NCBI RefSeq assembly: GCF_044336245.1
Contig: NZ_CP172346.1
Location: 4,960,001 to 5,024,000, forward strand
Direction: 5' to 3'
Length of the DNA stretch: 64,000 nt
Source: Schlesneria sphaerica
GTDB lineage: Bacteria; Planctomycetota; Planctomycetia; Planctomycetales; Planctomycetaceae
The notes under the pieces are model-generated. The model did not search any database and was not told where the DNA came from. It worked only from the letters and a program-made list of their open reading frames with translations. The stretch's first letter is position 1, and the number at the start of each line of letters is the position of its first letter. Made by a program: the position numbers and the translations under genes. Shown piece by piece: positions 7,217 through 15,728 of this stretch.

Positions 7217-8212
7217 ATGCCTACCATCCTGGTTGTTGACGATTCTACGACTGATCGTCTCCGCGCGGGAGGACTGCTCACTCAAGTTGACGGAGTGAGT
7301 GTGGAGTACGCCACCGATGGAAACGATGCGCTGACTAAGATGGGGGCGCACGTTCCCGATCTGGTCGTGACGGATCTCGACATGCCTGCGATCAATGGCC
7401 TGGAGCTGGTGAAGGTCATTGGTGAAATCCATCCGTTTGTTCCCGTCATCCTGATGACAGCCCGGGGAAGTGAAGAAATTGCCGTGAGAGCATTGAAAGC
7501 GGGTGCCGCGAGTTATGTCTCCAAGCGGAAGTTGAATCTTCATCTGGCGGAGACAGCGACTCAGGTTCTGCAGGCGGCTCAACATAACCGGGCGCAGTTG
7601 CGGCTCAAGCAGCGACTCAGTCGAAAAGAGGTGGAGTTCAGTCTGGAGAACGACCAGGAACTGATTTCGTCGATGGTGCAGTATCTCCAGGATCAGGTGA
7701 TGGAGATGGGGGTCTGTGACGAATCGGATCGGGTCCGGATCGGTGTTTCGCTACAGGAAGCACTGACGAATGCCTGCTTTCACGGGAATCTGGAGCTCTG
7801 CTCGTCGCTGCGGGAAACGGATCATCGGGCGTACTACGATCTGGCGCTTGAGCGAGTCAAGTCGCTTCCCTGGTCGGCTCGGCGGATTCACGTCACGGGC
7901 CGCTTTACGCGGGACGAAGTCGAGTTTGTGATTCGGGATGATGGCTTTGGCTTTGACCGGAGCTGTCTACTTGATCCGACGGATCCTGAAAATCTCGAAC
8001 GTCCTTGCGGGCGTGGGTTGCTGCTGATGCATACCTTCATGGACGAGGTGCATTACAACTCGGTTGGAAATGAAGTGCGGCTGATCAAACGGCGCAAAAT
8101 CGTGATTCCGGAGGAGGCTCCGTCGACCGAGGCTGGTGACGACAGCTCCAGTGGTGCTCAGTCGGGAAAACACTCTGCCAGCGGTTCTGTCTTCACAGGA
8201 CTGAAGGAATGA
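7217..8212 (+). CDS. Response regulator fused to RsbW-like anti-sigma serine kinase
   Basis: 331 residues from the ATG at 7217; a TTG two codons earlier is possible. Residues 1-120 form a CheY-type receiver: the acidic pair D8-D9, phospho-acceptor D53 in TDLDMP, ILMTAR and the conserved lysine in YVSKRKL. A linker helix leads to an HATPase_c_2 domain (about 145-300) with an N-box (SLQEALTNACFHGN), G1 (IRDDGFGFD) and G2 (GRGLLLM) typical of RsbW/SpoIIAB kinases, which phosphorylate STAS antagonists and hold sigma factors. The gene ends 4 bases before a STAS-domain gene, its probable partner, so together they look like a partner-switching module driven by phosphorylation of D53. The final roughly 35 residues are Ser-rich and disordered. 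The cognate sigma factor is not in the window. Confidence 0.87.
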   Translation: MPTILVVDDSTTDRLRAGGLLTQVDGVSVEYATDGNDALTKMGAHVPDLVVTDLDMPAINGLELVKVIGEIHPFVPVILMTARGSEEIAVRALKAGAASYVSKRKLNLHLAETATQVLQAAQHNRAQLRLKQRLSRKEVEFSLENDQELISSMVQYLQDQVMEMGVCDESDRVRIGVSLQEALTNACFHGNLELCSSLRETDHRAYYDLALERVKSLPWSARRIHVTGRFTRDEVEFVIRDDGFGFDRSCLLDPTDPENLERPCGRGLLLMHTFMDEVHYNSVGNEVRLIKRRKIVIPEEAPSTEAGDDSSSGAQSGKHSASGSVFTGLKE

Positions 8213-8216
8213 AGAA

Positions 8217-9092
8217 ATGGCTCTTCGTCAGTTGATTCAAACGCAGTCTGCCGGCGACATCATGGTTCTGGAGCTGGCTTCCAGTGTCAGCAGCCTGGCC
8301 GATCACAATATTCTGAATGAACTCGATGAAATTCGAGAGCAGCGACGCTGCATGGGGTGCAGCAAGCTGATCGTGGATCTGGCTGAAGCTCCCTTCTTCG
8401 GGTCGAGCCTGCTGGAGCTGATCCGGGTTCTGTGGAATGACATTTCGCGCCAAGGGGGGCGACTTGTCATCTGTAATCCCTCGCCTGTTGGCCGGGAGGT
8501 TCTGGAGGTCGCCAAGTTTCATCAGATCTGGCCCATCATGGAGTCGCGCGAGGAAGCATTCATCGCGTTGAGTGTCCCCCCGAATGTTGCGAGCTGGCCA
8601 GATACGTTGAAGGACCTGGTCGCCCGATACGAACGGGGTGCTGGGGAGCTGTCTGCGGCTGTCGCGGGATTTCCCTCGATGCAGCTCAAGACGCCTGCTC
8701 CTCCGGGGGTCTGGAGCGTATTGCAGATTGTTTGTCACCTTTCCGATTTTGAGATTGTCTACGCCGACCGGATGAAGCGAGTCGTGGCCGAAGATAATCC
8801 GACAATGTTGAGCGGTGATCCGGACCTGTTTGCAGCGAAACTCGCCTATGACCAGCGTGACGTTCGAGAAGAGCTGGAGTTGATTGCTTCTGTTCGGCGT
8901 CAGGTGGCTCGAATTTTGAGAACCTTGAAGTCGAGCGACTTCGACCGGACCGGCCAGCACTCGACGGACGGCCCCGTTTCATTACTTGTGCTGCTGCAGC
9001 GGGTGACGGGCCACATCACGCATCACTTGAAATTTATCGAAGGAAAAGCAGAGTCACTTCGGGGGGCCGAATCGGCCGGGTTGAGAGTTTGA
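8217..9092 (+). CDS. STAS domain-DinB-like domain fusion (anti-sigma antagonist-like)
   Basis: 291 residues. Residues 1-118 resemble a STAS (SpoIIAA/RsbV) domain: alternating strands and helices, LIVDLAEAPFFGSSLLELI at the phospho-site loop (serines 63-64) and GGRLVICN. Residues 125-285 resemble a DinB_2/DUF664 four-helix domain with histidines in VCHLSDFE and ITHHLKFI that match the metal-binding triad of DinB-like proteins. AAGGA sits 8 bases before the ATG, and the gene follows the response-regulator/RsbW-like gene by 4 bases, so they are co-transcribed. The kinase next door would phosphorylate the STAS part. The DinB part might be an effector, perhaps a thiol-dependent transferase. This fusion is unusual in my knowledge; the STAS call is firmer than the function. 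Confidence 0.78.
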   Translation: MALRQLIQTQSAGDIMVLELASSVSSLADHNILNELDEIREQRRCMGCSKLIVDLAEAPFFGSSLLELIRVLWNDISRQGGRLVICNPSPVGREVLEVAKFHQIWPIMESREEAFIALSVPPNVASWPDTLKDLVARYERGAGELSAAVAGFPSMQLKTPAPPGVWSVLQIVCHLSDFEIVYADRMKRVVAEDNPTMLSGDPDLFAAKLAYDQRDVREELELIASVRRQVARILRTLKSSDFDRTGQHSTDGPVSLLVLLQRVTGHITHHLKFIEGKAESLRGAESAGLRV

Positions 9093-9162
9093 CAGTGTCC
9101 TCGTAGAATCGTCCCTCGAGTTAGGTGGCCAAGAGTTTAAAAGTCCGTGGGCAGGACCGCCG

Positions 9163-9178
9163 GGGCATGCTTATGCAT
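9163..9178. repeat. Short hairpin upstream of metK
   Basis: GCATGC-TTAT-GCATGC can form a 6-bp stem in the metK leader. I looked for SAM riboswitch cores around it and did not recognise any class, so a regulatory role is unproven. Confidence 0.3.
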
Positions 9179-9253
9179 GCTGATGTCGAAATTCACTGTC
9201 CCCCTATCAATTTCACGATCCATTAATGCGTTTGATCGGAGTTTCGAAGCCAG

Positions 9254-10399
9254 ATGACGAATTATTTCTTTACCAGCGAATCTGTCAGCATGGGTCACCC
9301 TGACAAAGTCGCAGATCAGATTTCTGACGGCGTGCTCGACGCGATTCTGGCTCAAGATCCCCGTTCTCGCGTGGCCTGCGAAACGCTGTGCACGACGGAC
9401 CTCGTGGTTCTTTCCGGTGAAATTACCACCCAGGCCAAGCTCGACTACGTGCAGATCGCTCGCGACGTTGTCAAAGATATCGGTTACATTAGCGATGATA
9501 TCGGTTTCTCATACGAGACCTGCAAGGTCTTCGTTGCACTTCATAGCCAGAGCCCAGACATTGCCATGGGTGTCGATCGCGAAGGCGCCGGCGACCAGGG
9601 TTTGATGTTCGGTTATGCCTGTAACCAGACCCCAGAACTGATGCCGCTGCCGATCGCCCTGTCGCACCGCATCATTAACCGTCTGACCGAAGCCCGTCAG
9701 AAGACGGAAGTCGACTGGTTGCGTCCTGATGCCAAGAGCCAGGTCTCGGTGGAATACGATGCCAACAACAAACCCGTCGGAATTTCCGCGGTTGTTGTCT
9801 CGACACAGCATTCGGACAGCGTCAGTCAGGAAGATATCTCGAACTTCGTGATCGATGAAGTCATTAAGAAGTCGATCTCGCCTGAACTGCTGACCAAGAA
9901 CACCAAGTACCACATCAATCCAACGGGTCGCTTTGTTGTTGGTGGTCCGCACGGTGATACCGGTTTGACAGGTCGCAAGATCATTGTGGATACGTACGGT
10001 GGCTGGGGCCGTCACGGCGGTGGTGCATTCAGTGGCAAGGATCCCACGAAGGTGGACCGTTCTGCCGCTTACATGGCACGCCACGTCGCCAAGAATATCG
10101 TTGCCGCTGGTTTGGCCAGCGAGTGCGAAGTTCAGCTCGCCTACGCCATCGGCGTTGCCGAACCGGTCAGCGTTCACGTCGACACGAGTGGCACCAATGT
10201 CATTCCCGAAGACGAGATCGTCGAACTGGTTCGCGAGCACTTCAAGATGACTCCGCTCTCGATCATCGAGTACCTCAAGCTGCGTCGACCTGTTTACCGC
10301 AAGACCGCCAGCGGTGGACACTTCGGTCGTAACGATGCCGACTTCACGTGGGAAGCCACCAACAAGGCTGCTGACCTCAAGAAGGCTGCCGGTCTGTAA
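9254..10399 (+). CDS. metK: S-adenosylmethionine synthase
   Basis: 381 residues, the usual length. It makes S-adenosylmethionine from methionine and ATP in the cytoplasm. Hallmarks are the N-terminal FTSESVSMGHPDKVADQISD, the GAGDQGLMFGYA signature and the ATP-binding GGGAFSGKDPTKVDRSAAY loop. The start ATG at 9254 is the standard family start (MTNYFFTSESV). GGAG lies about 13 bases upstream. The gene stands alone and is followed by a terminator at 10436. Third-position codon bias is strong, as expected for a well-expressed housekeeping gene. Confidence 0.98.
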   Translation: MTNYFFTSESVSMGHPDKVADQISDGVLDAILAQDPRSRVACETLCTTDLVVLSGEITTQAKLDYVQIARDVVKDIGYISDDIGFSYETCKVFVALHSQSPDIAMGVDREGAGDQGLMFGYACNQTPELMPLPIALSHRIINRLTEARQKTEVDWLRPDAKSQVSVEYDANNKPVGISAVVVSTQHSDSVSQEDISNFVIDEVIKKSISPELLTKNTKYHINPTGRFVVGGPHGDTGLTGRKIIVDTYGGWGRHGGGAFSGKDPTKVDRSAAYMARHVAKNIVAAGLASECEVQLAYAIGVAEPVSVHVDTSGTNVIPEDEIVELVREHFKMTPLSIIEYLKLRRPVYRKTASGGHFGRNDADFTWEATNKAADLKKAAGL

Positions 10400-10435
10400 T
10401 CTGTCCGGTATAAGCAGTAAAGTCAGTGCAAACAG

Positions 10436-10481
10436 AGAACCCTGTCAGGCTCAGTCCCCGGCGGGGTTCTTTCGTTGTTTC
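10436..10481 (+). terminator. Intrinsic terminator after metK
   Basis: AGAACCC at 10436-10442 pairs with GGGTTCT at 10464-10470, and a T-rich tail (tttcgttgttt) follows. It lies 37 bases past the metK stop codon. Confidence 0.6.
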
Positions 10482-11090
10482 ATGGACCAAGGTTTCTCGG
10501 CTCCAGGAGATGACTGACTGATCGATTGAGACTTGGTTGTGGTGCAGGGGCTACTATTGCGGGGAGCGTCAAGCAGGGGGCAGCGAGCAGTCACGCGAAG
10601 GGACTCGATGAAGCTGCCTGTCAATGCGACCGGCCTGCGTGGCTTGTGGGAGAGCCTGTCTCCGGAACTCTGCCGCGTTGGTCTAAGGGGTGGGGACTGT
10701 ATGTGGTGCGAGGACCGCTGGTCGGACAAGATCGATGCATCGCATTTGGGGGATGTGTTCCTGGCATAAGCGGTTTCCCGTCAAATTGTTACGCTGCGGA
10801 GGAGATGCCCCATGGAATTGCGCCCCAGCGTCGACTCGACCAGGTTTTCGCTCGAGAAAATTTCCGTCTGATGTCAGAAGCTCTTCGACCGGTATCGTCG
10901 GATTGAGTGGCACATTTACCTAGGAATTCCACTCGTCAGAACAAGACTGATTCCGCTGAAATCTCAAAACGGGTGCTAGATTTCATTCAATGACGGGATC
11001 GAATGGCGGTCTCTGAAGCATTGAAAATCCACGTCTGGGTTCGCTGCGAGATGTCGCGTCGATCCAAACCGTAGGCGAGAGGGGAATGTC
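10482..11090. other. Non-coding region
   Basis: About 600 bases with open frames on both strands, none with a ribosome-binding site or recognisable sequence. I see nothing else in it. Confidence 0.45.
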
Positions 11091-11777
11091 ATGGGGTTCT
11101 TGAAGCATTTTTTCAAGAACACGTATCGCGACGGTGAGTCGAAGCAGGGACGCAGCAGCTTCGAGAATTTGAGTGACGAGCAACTCGAGGCTCATCTGAA
11201 GGTAGGACGATACGGCAACTTTTCGCTGACAGACGCAGTTCGGCCCTCATACGATCTGCAAATCGTGCCTCAGGCCGGATATCGCCACGACTTCTACCAT
11301 GACCAGGAATCGGGGATCCGGATCCCGGTCATAATGGCTGCCGCCAGTAGCGAAATCCTCCTGGAGCTGTTCCTCGACTTGTTGGAACCGCTTGGGCACG
11401 AAGTCGATGTCGTCCTGGAAACGAGCCACGATCGTCGCCGGGGAAGTCATCACGACTTGTATCGAGAAGATATTGATCTGCCGGTGCTGAAGAGCAGTTT
11501 TTACGAGTTTGAAGATTTGCTGCTGGGGGATGGATGTACCGGCGTCGCTGTTCTTAATCCTGAAATCCCAAGGGAGATCCAACTTGATGAACATAAGCTG
11601 TTGATCATCTATGGCCAGGAACTTGTCGAGTTCGAAGACATCCTCGATGACTACGGCCTGCCCCGAATGGAAAAGATCAAGTTCATTACCGAAGCCGAAC
11701 ATATTCACTCGTCCACGGATGAGTTCGCGCGGCGGTTTGAAGAAATGAGAACGCGACTGGGAATCGACTTGGACTGA
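11091..11777 (+). CDS. Conserved hypothetical acidic soluble protein
   Basis: 228 residues with no signal peptide or membrane segment and a strongly acidic composition. GAGAGGGG lies about 7 bases before the ATG. The body has the regular alternation of a mixed alpha/beta protein: IRIPVIMAAASSEILLELF, EVDVVLETSH, GCTGVAVLNPEIPREIQ and HKLLIIYG. It ends with a helical RRFEEMRTRLGIDLD tail. I do not recognise a named domain. I recall similar-looking proteins in planctomycetes but cannot assign a function. It lies 106 bases upstream of the M14-like gene on the same strand and may share a promoter with it. Confidence 0.75.
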   Translation: MGFLKHFFKNTYRDGESKQGRSSFENLSDEQLEAHLKVGRYGNFSLTDAVRPSYDLQIVPQAGYRHDFYHDQESGIRIPVIMAAASSEILLELFLDLLEPLGHEVDVVLETSHDRRRGSHHDLYREDIDLPVLKSSFYEFEDLLLGDGCTGVAVLNPEIPREIQLDEHKLLIIYGQELVEFEDILDDYGLPRMEKIKFITEAEHIHSSTDEFARRFEEMRTRLGIDLD

Positions 11778-11883
11778 GATTCGCATGTCGGTCGGAAGAC
11801 GACCCCCGCCTCCTTGATCTGCCCGCGTATACTTGAATGCAACCTGCCTCGCACGACGGAGTGCCCCCATTCTCTGTCTGGAG

Positions 11884-13467
11884 ATGACAACCGTGCGAAC
11901 TTTGATGACGCTTGCGACTCTTTCTGCCGCCACGGCAGGGTATTTTTATCTTCAGGGAACACCCTCGGTAGGTGAGCCTTACGAAGCTCCTTCGGCCGCA
12001 GCGCGGCTTCAGGAAGAGGCGCAGCGCGAGTACCTGCGTCTGTCTGAAGTCTCGCGAGGCTCTGTGAAGGAACTCGTGAATCGCGTGCACCTGCACACGA
12101 AGTCGGTGCTCGATGACTTCGCGAACCAGCATGGTGGTCATTCCGATGCGCCGCTCGACGATGCCTTTCAGCGATTGAGGCAAGTCACCCAGTCGGCCAT
12201 CGACACCTACGCCGCGGATAAGACTCCCGCGGAAGAAGTGGCCAAATCCAAGCCAACGCGACTTCCGCCGACGCGACTGGATGATCTGCAGCGGATTGCC
12301 TTCGATCCCGGAGCGGCGATCGATCAGGTTGTTGAACAGATTCTCATCCAGCACGAGGAAAGTATTCAGCAGGAAGAGGCTGCAAATATCGCTGCAAGTT
12401 CCCCTGCAGCAGAGGTTGAATCGGTACAGACTGAAGCTCTGAAAACGGAGAAAGAACCCGAACCAGCCCCCGTCGCGACGGTCGCCGAACAGGCTCAGGA
12501 AGCTCCCGCAGCGGTGCCCCAGGTGGCTCAGTCAGGGCCTGCGGAGAGTGCGGCCGAGGCTCCTGCTGTCACAGGATCGGAAATTACAAACGTTTCGCGG
12601 CAGGAGGCTACGCCTGTGGTGAAGACGATGACCGCTCCTGCGCAGCCGGCGACAGCGCCTCAGACGTCGAAGCCAATCGTGGGGTATGAGTGGAAGGTAA
12701 TTGGCAAGACGACCGAAGGTCGGAAAATGCATTCCACCCAATTCGGGTCGACGGGGACTCGGATACTGGTGATCGCCGGTTTAAATGGCGAGGATCGAGT
12801 TGCTGTGCGCTGGCTCGAGTTGCTGGCGGATGCAATGGCCAGCCGGCCGGACCTCACAAAGAACGTCGAAGTCGTGTTCTTCCGGGCTGGTAACCCGGAT
12901 GGTCTGGTTCGGAAAGTGAAGACGAACTCTCGCGGTGTGCCACTCAACCGTAATTTCCCCAGCCGAGGATATCGGCAGGTGGTCGGCGTCCCTTCGTTTG
13001 CTGTCCCTGCCAGCGAAGTTGAGACACGTGTGATCCTGGACACGCTGTACACGTTTCGTCCGCGTCGTGTGATTCACCTCACTTCGACAACAGGTCCGTC
13101 GCAGGTCCTCTACAACCGATCCGGAAAACCCCTGGCACTTGAGCTTGAGCGTAATGCGAAGTTGAAACCTGTGCTGCTGGATCCTGAACTCAGTCCTGGT
13201 TCGCTGGAAGACTTCTCTGACGGAACGTTGGAGGCTGCCGTTCTGTCGCTCAAGGTCAGCGTTGGCAACGACTGGCAGCAGGCTTGGACCCAGGTTCAAT
13301 CGCAGGTGCTGGCTGCAGTGGTTGGGCGACCTCTCGGTGCGGGTGAGGGAGAGAATGGCGTGGACCTAGATGCAAATGGCAGCCCCGTTCCCTATTCCAC
13401 GATTGAACCGATTTCGCGAAATCCACGTAATCGTGGTTATCAGGAACTTCCGGCCCCACCGGAGTAA
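11884..13467 (+). CDS. Secreted or anchored M14 carboxypeptidase-like protein with altered zinc ligands
   Basis: 527 residues from the ATG at 11884. A hydrophobic N-terminal helix (residues 5-22) acts as signal or anchor. An extended helical, Ala/Glu/Pro-rich region (about 25-250) resembles a periplasmic spacer. Residues 260-470 look like a zinc carboxypeptidase (M14) fold: YEWKVIGKTTEGRKM, ILVIAGLNGED, VEVVFFRAGNPDG, LNRNFPSRGY, an ASEVET segment and RVIHLTST. In active enzymes the first zinc motif is HGxE; here the same loop reads NGED, replacing His and Glu by Asn and Asp, while the later histidine (VIHLTS) is kept. It may therefore be a peptide-binding pseudo-enzyme. A strong hairpin follows at 13526. 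Confidence 0.72.
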   Translation: MTTVRTLMTLATLSAATAGYFYLQGTPSVGEPYEAPSAAARLQEEAQREYLRLSEVSRGSVKELVNRVHLHTKSVLDDFANQHGGHSDAPLDDAFQRLRQVTQSAIDTYAADKTPAEEVAKSKPTRLPPTRLDDLQRIAFDPGAAIDQVVEQILIQHEESIQQEEAANIAASSPAAEVESVQTEALKTEKEPEPAPVATVAEQAQEAPAAVPQVAQSGPAESAAEAPAVTGSEITNVSRQEATPVVKTMTAPAQPATAPQTSKPIVGYEWKVIGKTTEGRKMHSTQFGSTGTRILVIAGLNGEDRVAVRWLELLADAMASRPDLTKNVEVVFFRAGNPDGLVRKVKTNSRGVPLNRNFPSRGYRQVVGVPSFAVPASEVETRVILDTLYTFRPRRVIHLTSTTGPSQVLYNRSGKPLALELERNAKLKPVLLDPELSPGSLEDFSDGTLEAAVLSLKVSVGNDWQQAWTQVQSQVLAAVVGRPLGAGEGENGVDLDANGSPVPYSTIEPISRNPRNRGYQELPAPPE

Positions 13468-13525
13468 CGCGGCCTGAGCGCTCTTTGATGAGTGGGATTT
13501 CCCATCCGAGAACATCTCGATTGCA

Positions 13526-13561
13526 GCCAGTGCCTGTCGCCACAAGAGTGGTGGCAGGCGC
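13526..13561. terminator. Strong hairpin after the M14-like gene
   Basis: GCCTGTCGCCAC and GTGGTGGCAGGC pair around an aaga loop with one mismatch, and outer CAG/CTG bases extend the stem. It lies about 60 bases past the stop codon. There is no T-run, so it may be an imperfect terminator or a stability hairpin. Confidence 0.4.
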
Positions 13562-13753
13562 TGGCTACATTACGGGTCGCGACTTCGTTGTGTAGCTTCG
13601 TGTTGTTTTGTTCGATCCGCGTCAGGTGAACAAGGCAAAGACCCTGTTAAAGGAGTCCGCACGCCGGATCGTTTGTCATGTTTTCAGGGATCAGGCGGAT
13701 GATTGGAAATTTCGACAATCGTCGAATCGAGGATCCGTTTCTTTGACAAGACT

Positions 13754-14008
13754 TCACGCGGGGGTATTGTTGACGAGCGTCGGGGGAGTTTTAGGTCGCT
13801 TTTGCACAACCTTCCGGCGATTCTTCCGGCTGGCGGGACGCTGACCTTTTTGAAAGCTTCGCTTCAGTTGGGCGAAGGCGGCCTCTGCTGCTGAACCGTT
13901 TCCTGCCTGCAGCGCTCGGAGGAGGGCCTCGAAGATCTGCTTGACGTCATCGGAGTATGGATTCTGATTAGACGCATCAGGCGTGGCGGTCAGCTCAATC
14001 AGTGCCAT
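13754..14008 (-). CDS. Small basic conserved protein, unknown function
   Basis: 84 residues. AAGGAG lies 9 bases before the ATG, a strong sign that it is translated. The N-terminal half is helical (VKQIFEALLRALQAGNGSAAEAAFAQLKRSF); the C-terminal half is very basic (KGQRPASRKNRRKVVQKRPK) and probably disordered. There is no signal peptide. A role in nucleic-acid binding is possible from the charge only. It sits between two rightward genes on the opposite strand and has no partner. Confidence 0.62.
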   Translation of the reverse strand: MALIELTATPDASNQNPYSDDVKQIFEALLRALQAGNGSAAEAAFAQLKRSFQKGQRPASRKNRRKVVQKRPKTPPTLVNNTPA

Positions 14009-14388
14009 GGTGCATTACTCCTTTGCGGTCGATCTCATCCAATGAGTTTTTTGGCCTGAAGGCAGGGCTTGTTCGACTTCTGGAACTAACATCGGTTGGT
14101 TCTGGTCGATGACGCGAACGTTCTTACAGTAGCCATCACGTTTTTCTTTGTGTTGTTGATGAGCCCTGTTTTTAAGGCGATTGAAGGCTACAGGGCCTCC
14201 CCACACCGCCTGCTCAGTGTGCTGTTTTGAAGCACCTGGAGGCTGTCTTCCGCTGCTCTCATTTGACCTTCGCGACCGATCGATGCGGCAGATCGATCAA
14301 ACGGGTGTCGCGGCGGTTTCCGATCCAGGCAGGCGTTCCAAGCAAGTCCCGGTCCAAGTCGAAATTCGAAATTGACTTTCATCTCAAA

Positions 14389-14410
14389 GTGTATTACTGT
14401 CGTGATACAC
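14389..14410. promoter_or_regulatory. GntR-type operator palindrome
   Basis: GTGTATTAC, four bases, GTGATACAC: a 9-bp inverted repeat with one mismatch, ending 2 bases before the start codon of the GntR-family gene. GntR/YtrA repressors bind such GT(N)nAC-framed palindromes, so this is very probably the autoregulatory site controlling the ABC operon. No Shine-Dalgarno sequence fits between it and the ATG, so the mRNA may be leaderless or have a very short leader. Confidence 0.65.
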
Positions 14411-14412
14411 AA

Positions 14413-14829
14413 ATGCAACAAAACCCTCTCGAATTCGCTGTGCAGCCTACATCTGGAGTGCCGATCTACCGGCAACTCATGGATCAGGTTCGTTCCATGA
14501 TCTCCAGTGGCAGGCTGGTGGCAGGGGACAGGCTGCCCAGTGTGCGGCAATTGGCCGCGACACTCGAGGTCAACATGATGACAGTCTCGAAGGCATACGC
14601 CCGTCTGGAAGCAGACGGTGTGATCGAGCGAGAGAGAGGGGTGGGAATGCGGGTCCCCCTCGCCTCGGAGCCTGGGACAAATTCCGGAGCGCGGACGACG
14701 ATTTCTGAACGGCAGAAAGAGTTGCGGCCGGTCGCCGAAGAGCTGGCGACGCGGGCGTGGCAACTGAAGTTGACTGAGGAGCAGGCGATTTCCGTTGTCG
14801 AAGCGGTGTTCAAAGAGCGGAACTTGTGA
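14413..14829 (+). CDS. GntR family transcriptional regulator, YtrA subfamily
   Basis: 138 residues. Residues 12-80 form the winged helix: GVPIYRQLMDQVRSMISSG, GDRLPSVRQLAATLEVNMM and TVSKAYARLEADGVIERERG. The C-terminal part is a short helical region and not a large ligand-binding domain, which defines the YtrA subfamily, usually found with ABC transporter genes. The start ATG at 14413 directly follows a palindromic operator; the upstream in-frame extension to 14227 does not resemble GntR proteins. It is the first gene of an operon with the ABC ATPase (next start 18 bases downstream) and probably represses it. The inducer is unknown; in Firmicutes, relatives respond to cell-envelope stress. 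Confidence 0.9.
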   Translation: MQQNPLEFAVQPTSGVPIYRQLMDQVRSMISSGRLVAGDRLPSVRQLAATLEVNMMTVSKAYARLEADGVIERERGVGMRVPLASEPGTNSGARTTISERQKELRPVAEELATRAWQLKLTEEQAISVVEAVFKERNL

Positions 14830-14846
14830 AGGAAGGGGACCTCCCG

Positions 14847-15728
14847 ATGGCTGATTCCGTCATTACAATCAATTCCCTGAAGAAGACCTTTGGTTCGAGG
14901 CAGGTGCTCACTGGCGTTGATCTCGACGTACCGGCAGGGGCCATGGTGGGGTTGGTGGGGACGAACGGCTCGGGCAAATCCACTCTCATCAAGTGTTTGC
15001 TTGGCCTGCTGAGAAAGACCTCGGGGACAGTCAATCTCTTTGGAGAGGATTCCTGGAACCTCAGTGCCTCGGCAAAAAGTCGACTGGGATATGTTCCTCA
15101 GACCGTCCGGCTTTATCCGTGGATGAAGGTGAAGCACATCGTTGCTTACACCTCCTCGTTCTACGAGGACTGGGATGAAGAGTGGACAGCGACACTGCTC
15201 GATCGATGGGAGCTTCCGCTGGAACATCGAATCGGCCCTTTGTCCCCCGGTCAGTTGCAGAAACTGGCGCTAGTGCTCGCCTTGGGATATCGACCTGAGC
15301 TTCTGATTCTTGATGAGCCGGTGGCGAGTCTGGATCCTGTCGCACGACGCGGATTTCTGCGGTCGTTGCTCGAACTCTGTCAGGAGAACGAGCACACCAT
15401 CCTGTTCTCGACACATATCACTTCGGATCTGGAGCGGGTTGCCTCCCATCTGGCAATTCTGAAAGAGGGGCAAATCGCTCTGTTTGACGAGCTTGATAAC
15501 GTCAAGGATCAGGTGAAGCGATTTCGGATTAAGGCGGCATCCTCACTTCCGGCGGATTTTACAATCCCGGGAGCCTTGCGTTGTGCTGTGGACGGGAAGC
15601 AGGCCGTGGCGGCGGTCACACGGGTTGATGATCAGCTTGTGTCCGAATTAAAACGGCAGTGGCAAGCAGACGTGGTGGTGGAAGACCTGAATCTCGAAGA
15701 GATTTTTCTGGAGTATCACCATGTCTGA
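14847..15728 (+). CDS. ABC transporter ATP-binding protein
   Basis: 293 residues from the ATG at 14847 with GGAAGGGG upstream; a GTG 7 codons earlier overlaps that ribosome-binding site. Walker A is GTNGSGKST (about residues 38-46), the signature is LSPGQLQKL, Walker B is LLILDEP, and the switch histidine lies in FSTHI. The C-terminal 70 residues form an accessory domain common in YtrB/CcmA-like ATPases paired with membrane proteins of the ABC-2 type. It should energise the membrane protein encoded next, whose ATG overlaps its last codons by 8 bases. Regulation is through the GntR gene in front. Confidence 0.93.
   Translation: MADSVITINSLKKTFGSRQVLTGVDLDVPAGAMVGLVGTNGSGKSTLIKCLLGLLRKTSGTVNLFGEDSWNLSASAKSRLGYVPQTVRLYPWMKVKHIVAYTSSFYEDWDEEWTATLLDRWELPLEHRIGPLSPGQLQKLALVLALGYRPELLILDEPVASLDPVARRGFLRSLLELCQENEHTILFSTHITSDLERVASHLAILKEGQIALFDELDNVKDQVKRFRIKAASSLPADFTIPGALRCAVDGKQAVAAVTRVDDQLVSELKRQWQADVVVEDLNLEEIFLEYHHV

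Noticed and set aside
9100..9253. Possible SAM riboswitch in the metK leader.
   Set aside because: Only a short GCATGC hairpin is visible; none of the SAM riboswitch cores I know can be recognised.
14015..14206. Leftward 63-codon frame ending at the ribosome-binding site of the 84-residue protein.
   Set aside because: No ribosome-binding site of its own, no recognisable family and random composition; the stop position may be coincidence.
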